Notes under the pieces: model-generated | The model's database searches: none | What the model saw: the letters and a program-made list of their open reading frames with translations, nothing else | Told to the model about the DNA's origin: nothing | Assembly: GCA_021647445.1 (NCBI GenBank) | Contig: JAKIUS010000046.1 | Location: 1 to 8,438 of the forward strand | Origin: Geopsychrobacter sp. | GTDB lineage: Bacteria > Desulfobacterota > Desulfuromonadia > Desulfuromonadales > Geopsychrobacteraceae | Length of the DNA stretch: 8,438 nucleotides | Direction: 5' to 3' | Shown: positions 5,863 to 8,438 of the stretch, piece after piece | Layout: each line of letters starts with the position of its first letter | Position numbering within the stretch: position 1 is the stretch's first letter | Translations under genes and position numbers: made by a program

Positions 5863-6644
5863 TCAATAAACTCTTGCCATTACTGGTATTTCTGGCGTTG
5901 TGTACCCCTGTGTTGGCTGAGGATACGGTGTGTCTGCAGTGTCATGGCGGCCAGGAAGGGAGGCTCGGCGCTCCGGTTGGTTTATGGAAAACCAGCGTGC
6001 ATGCCGCTAACGGTATCTCCTGTCATGATTGCCACGGCGGCGATCCTACCGATTTTGGTACGGCGATGGATCCTGATAAAGGTTTTCTCGGCGCTCCTGA
6101 TTATGCGGATGTTCCCGCTTTTTGCGGCCGTTGCCATCTAGGTGTACGCGAAGATTACAGCGGCAGTGCCCATGGCAAAGCTTTGGGTAAAGGTGGTCCG
6201 CAGTGTGTGGTCTGTCATGGCAACCATGCCGTGCAAAAGGCCTCCATTGAGCTGATTAACAAAGAGAGTTGCACACGTTGTCATAGCTATGAGCGTGCGG
6301 CTAAGGTCAAAACTGCGATCTCGCAGACTGAAGATAGCTTGAAGATGCTTGAAGGGCAGATTGATGAACTGCATCGGGTCGGCATCGATACCAAGAAAAT
6401 CAGCGGTCAACTCTTTTCCAGCCGTAACGATTTTCGTCGCCTCTTTCACACGGTTGACGTTGAAGAGATGCGCGCTGAAACCGCCGGGTTTACAACGCGA
6501 CTGGATAAAATTGGTGCGCAGATTACCGTGATCAAGGATGAACTCTCGCAACGCAAAATGGTCGGTGGTCTGGTGGTCCTATTGTTGATCGTCGGTGGTT
6601 GCATCGCAATGCTGATCCGCAAGTCCTATCACGAAGAAGAGTAG
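5859..6644 (+). CDS. membrane-anchored pentaheme cytochrome c of the bc-type complex
   Basis: A 261-residue periplasmic cytochrome c taking the place of cytochrome c1/f. A signal peptide (1-20, ending VLA) precedes five CxxCH heme sites starting at Cys25, Cys55, Cys89, Cys116 and Cys138. Extra His residues (48, 56, 105, 123, 171, 197) are enough for bis-His ligation of all five, by analogy with NapC/NrfH-like and c3-type proteins. Residues about 145-233 are heme-free, charged and likely helical or coiled-coil. A hydrophobic helix at about 235-254 and a basic-then-acidic tail (RKSYHEEE) anchor it with the C-terminus in the cytoplasm. The ATG at 5859 overlaps the cytochrome b stop by four bases; an alternative TTG at 5844 would only add residues before the signal peptide. 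The GGGGG at 5846-5850 is its ribosome binding site. It would receive electrons from the Rieske protein and pass them to soluble multiheme cytochromes. Confidence 0.93.
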   Translation: MINKLLPLLVFLALCTPVLAEDTVCLQCHGGQEGRLGAPVGLWKTSVHAANGISCHDCHGGDPTDFGTAMDPDKGFLGAPDYADVPAFCGRCHLGVREDYSGSAHGKALGKGGPQCVVCHGNHAVQKASIELINKESCTRCHSYERAAKVKTAISQTEDSLKMLEGQIDELHRVGIDTKKISGQLFSSRNDFRRLFHTVDVEEMRAETAGFTTRLDKIGAQITVIKDELSQRKMVGGLVVLLLIVGGCIAMLIRKSYHEEE

Positions 6645-6649
6645 AGCTT

Positions 6650-6739
6650 AAAAAAAACTAACGGCGCAGCCCAGACATCATGTATTGATCTGTCCAGCTT
6701 CAGTATTTTGATTGTTGGTGTTCGGCTGCGCCCTTTTTT
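6650..6739. terminator. candidate terminator with a long, structured loop
   Basis: A nine-base inverted repeat, GGCGCAGCC (6663-6671) and GGCTGCGCC (6724-6732), is followed by CTTTTTT (6733-6739) on the plus strand, so it can end the cytochrome operon that stops at 6644. The loop is 52 bases and contains a smaller imperfect hairpin (GACA-TCA at 6674-6680 against TGA-TC-TGTC at 6686-6694). Eight A at 6650-6657 give a T tract for the minus-strand methyltransferase gene ending at 6751, though five bases separate it from the stem. Termination in both directions is plausible; the long loop makes it weaker than the hairpin at 1585. Confidence 0.6.
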
Positions 6740-6750
6740 GCAAGTTTTGC

Positions 6751-7344
6751 TCAGGGTTTGCGCGCCACGATCCCCGCCAGCGTGCCGCCACGTTTTGATG
6801 GTTCCTCCCCCTCCTCGTAGGCGAGAATCTCCCAATCGACGAACAGTTCAGCCAGTTCACCCGGTTCAAAAATGATCTCACTCGGCGTAGCACTCTTTTC
6901 AAGCTGGCAGAAAGAACGCCCGATGAATAGACCACCACTTAAGATGCGCTCTTTGATTGCGGGGAAGAGTTTACGTTGCAGGTAGTAGAAACAGAGGAGT
7001 AAGTGCGCTTCAGGGCACTGAGATGGGAATCCTTTTTCCAGGTTGTACTGCAGGGTTTCGATCGGCAGATTTTGTTGACTTGCCGTTTTGTTCAACATCT
7101 CAAGGGCGCTGGGTGCGTTATCGATAGCCTGGACGCGGTAGCCCGCCTTAGCGATAAATAGACTGTTACGCCCACGGCCACATGCCAGGTCGATTGCCTG
7201 TCCTGCGTTGAATAAATGTCTCTGGCGGACCAGCCAGGGATCCGCAGCGGGCATTGGCTCACTCTTCTTGTGTTTCCAGCGTTCTTCCCAAGCAGCCTGT
7301 CGGGCTATCAATGTACTGGCTGCAAATCCGTCTGTTTGACCCAT
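6751..7344 (-). CDS. class I SAM-dependent methyltransferase, TehB-like
   Basis: A 197-residue cytoplasmic methyltransferase. The AdoMet-binding motif I is AIDLACGRGRNSLFIA (50-65), with the family-typical D-x-x-C-G-x-G-x-N of TehB-like enzymes; Asp75 at the end of the second strand (VQAID) would bind the AdoMet ribose. The C-terminus (FEPGEL, then WEILAYEEGEEP, then AGIVARKP) follows the TehB/methyltransferase-25 pattern. The substrate cannot be read from the sequence: some relatives act on tellurite or thiols, many are uncharacterised. The start ATG at 7344 has AAGGAG (complement of 7352-7357) seven bases upstream. A gap of 162 bases separates it from the CheX-like gene upstream, so co-transcription is possible but uncertain. 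Confidence 0.88.
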   Translation of the reverse strand: MGQTDGFAASTLIARQAAWEERWKHKKSEPMPAADPWLVRQRHLFNAGQAIDLACGRGRNSLFIAKAGYRVQAIDNAPSALEMLNKTASQQNLPIETLQYNLEKGFPSQCPEAHLLLCFYYLQRKLFPAIKERILSGGLFIGRSFCQLEKSATPSEIIFEPGELAELFVDWEILAYEEGEEPSKRGGTLAGIVARKP

Positions 7345-7506
7345 ATTTCAGCTCCTTTTCGACCAATAGCTACGGCTATTACTCTCAAATGAGCTAAAAT
7401 CTGACCTCAAACAGCCAAATTTTCGCTTCAGCACTGATAGCCCGACAGGCTGCAAGAAAAATCCATCTTTTACTCACGGTTTCAGGTTAGCGTTTGCTGT
7501 TTATAG
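7345..7506. other. intergenic region upstream of the methyltransferase gene
   Basis: This stretch has no gene. It contains a six-base-stem hairpin next to the methyltransferase ribosome binding site: AATAGC (7365-7370) and GCTATT (7375-7380) around a TACG loop. CTCAAA also occurs twice about 22 bases apart near 7383-7410. I see no strong terminator for the CheX-like gene ending at 7507 and no convincing promoter. Confidence 0.4.
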
Positions 7507-8376
7507 CTATTCGTCACGGATGAAGATCGCCAACTCAAAAATTTCACCATCACTGAGATAGATCGGAAACATCAAGCCGGTATGTTTTTCCGGGACGGCC
7601 AGGCCGGTCATCTGTGGGGGATGGGTCTTGGGTGGGGTGATATCGATTTGAAATCCGAGTTGTGCCGCCTTGGCGGCAATATTACCGCAGACAATGTTGA
7701 TAAATTCCATGACCGAATCATCGAGCATTTCAACTGGTTCGCCCTCAATATCGTCTTCCTGCAGAATGGCGCGCGCAATGATTTTTCGAGTGGTGGGTGA
7801 GGCTGTCAGCAGATAGCGTGCGCTGACACTGCCTGAAAATCCGATCTCGGCGACCAGCGTCCGCGCCGGTAACTCTTCGATAATCTGACAGGCGCCGGGG
7901 CGAATTGACATGGAAGCGATCCGCACCAGCATCTTGTTGGTCAGATCGGCGACCATCTCCCAGATGGGTTGATGCGCAACACCCGCAGGGATTTCAATTT
8001 TATCGACCATGTAAGGACGCTGGTCTTCTTTGAAGCGATTGAGGTAGATTTTTAGATCGGCTTCTTTAAGACCGCCGGTCTTGACCAGAGCCTCGCCCAG
8101 ATAAATATGGGTGTTCTTCTGTTTGGTCAAAGCCTGTTGCAACTGGGCCGCGCTTAAAAATCCCAGGGCGACCGCCTTGTCGCCGAAGCGGGTGTCTTCA
8201 TTGCGTTGTGCCTGATTCACCTTGGCAATCTGGACTTGAGACATCAGGCCCATTTCATGGCCAATTTTGCCAATTTTAAGATTGGTGTCTTCTTGCAGTT
8301 CAATTGCCCTGAGAAGGGCGCTGTGGGTGATCGCATTCTGCTCTATCAGGAACTGGCCAAAAAACTTTACCGCCAT
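7507..8376 (-). CDS. CheX-like protein with PilB/MshE-type N-terminal repeats
   Basis: A 289-residue protein without membrane segments. Residues 1-115 hold two or three copies of a helical module of the kind found at the N-terminus of type IV pilus/type II secretion ATPases (GspE_N/MshEN): FGQFLIEQNAITHSALLRAI (6-25), FGDKAVALGFLSAAQLQQAL (64-83) and LGEALVKTGGLKEADLKIYL (93-112). Residues about 125-289 resemble the CheC/CheX/FliY phosphatase fold. DSVMEFINIVCGNIAAK contains the ExxN signature (Glu224, Asn227) that in CheX dephosphorylates CheY-P. The protein may therefore combine signal or c-di-GMP binding with response-regulator dephosphorylation, but this is inferred from domain resemblance. 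The ATG at 8376 has AAGGAG (complement of 8385-8390) eight bases upstream. No chemotaxis genes are adjacent in the window; what lies beyond 8438 is unknown. Confidence 0.82.
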   Translation of the reverse strand: MAVKFFGQFLIEQNAITHSALLRAIELQEDTNLKIGKIGHEMGLMSQVQIAKVNQAQRNEDTRFGDKAVALGFLSAAQLQQALTKQKNTHIYLGEALVKTGGLKEADLKIYLNRFKEDQRPYMVDKIEIPAGVAHQPIWEMVADLTNKMLVRIASMSIRPGACQIIEELPARTLVAEIGFSGSVSARYLLTASPTTRKIIARAILQEDDIEGEPVEMLDDSVMEFINIVCGNIAAKAAQLGFQIDITPPKTHPPQMTGLAVPEKHTGLMFPIYLSDGEIFELAIFIRDE

Positions 8377-8390
8377 GGTTTGATCTCCTT

Positions 8391-8405
8391 ATTGGCCTAT
8401 TGGCC
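8391..8405. repeat. short tandem ATTGGCC repeat upstream of the CheX-like gene
   Basis: ATTGGCC occurs twice (8391-8397 and 8399-8405), one base apart, immediately upstream of the ribosome binding site of the CheX-like gene. It lies in the leader or promoter region; the window ends before a promoter can be judged. Confidence 0.5.
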
Positions 8406-8438
8406 CGAGGTATTATTGAATCCCTTAAAATTGTTTTG

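Noticed and set aside
6678..6938. Minus-strand open frames at 6629-6835 and 6678-6938
   Set aside because: Overlap the methyltransferase in other frames and run through the terminator-like repeat; no motif or ribosome binding site.
1..8438. Mobile elements, CRISPR arrays, tRNA/rRNA genes, toxin-antitoxin or phage-defence systems
   Set aside because: I looked for repeats with regular spacing, transposase-like proteins and RNA gene signatures and saw none; the window looks like core chromosome.

Overview
The window is bacterial chromosome with conserved housekeeping and respiratory genes. The gene set suggests an anaerobic deltaproteobacterium of the Desulfuromonadales/Geobacter type: acetate kinase, a small 2[4Fe-4S] ferredoxin, a Rieske/cytochrome b complex paired with a multiheme cytochrome c, a zinc-ribbon/DUF3426 membrane protein beside hpt, and a CheX-like protein with PilB/MshE-type N-terminal repeats. 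This placement is inferred from protein families, not from a database match.

Layout. The window opens inside acetate kinase (ackA, minus strand, C-terminus outside the window). A 318-base non-coding stretch follows, probably carrying promoters for ackA and for the plus-strand ferredoxin gene (1394-1561). The ferredoxin gene converges on a minus-strand pair: hpt (3418 to 2885), then a zinc-ribbon/DUF3426 membrane protein (2810 to 1650). One very symmetrical hairpin (1585-1627) can end transcription from both sides. Divergent from hpt, with a shared promoter region at about 3450-3531, starts a plus-strand cluster: a secreted DUF1573 protein (3581-4261), a Rieske protein (4318-4752), a fused cytochrome b (4762-5862) and a membrane-anchored pentaheme cytochrome c (5859-6644). 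A long-loop hairpin follows. Then come two minus-strand genes, a TehB-like methyltransferase (7344 to 6751) and the CheX-like protein (8376 to 7507).

The most interesting unit is the three-gene respiratory complex at 4318-6644. It resembles a menaquinol-oxidising bc complex: the Rieske protein and the b6-type cytochrome b with PEWY motif would oxidise quinol. The place of cytochrome c1 (or f) is taken by a five-heme protein anchored by a C-terminal helix. The Rieske protein lacks both hydrogen-bonding side chains typical of high-potential clusters. Cytochrome b has Thr where b6 has the Cys that holds heme ci. Together these point to a low-potential complex passing electrons from menaquinol to a periplasmic multiheme network. 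Acetate kinase and ferredoxin fit anaerobic acetate/acetyl-CoA metabolism, but no direct link between them and the complex is visible. I see no mobile elements, tRNA, rRNA or CRISPR arrays.
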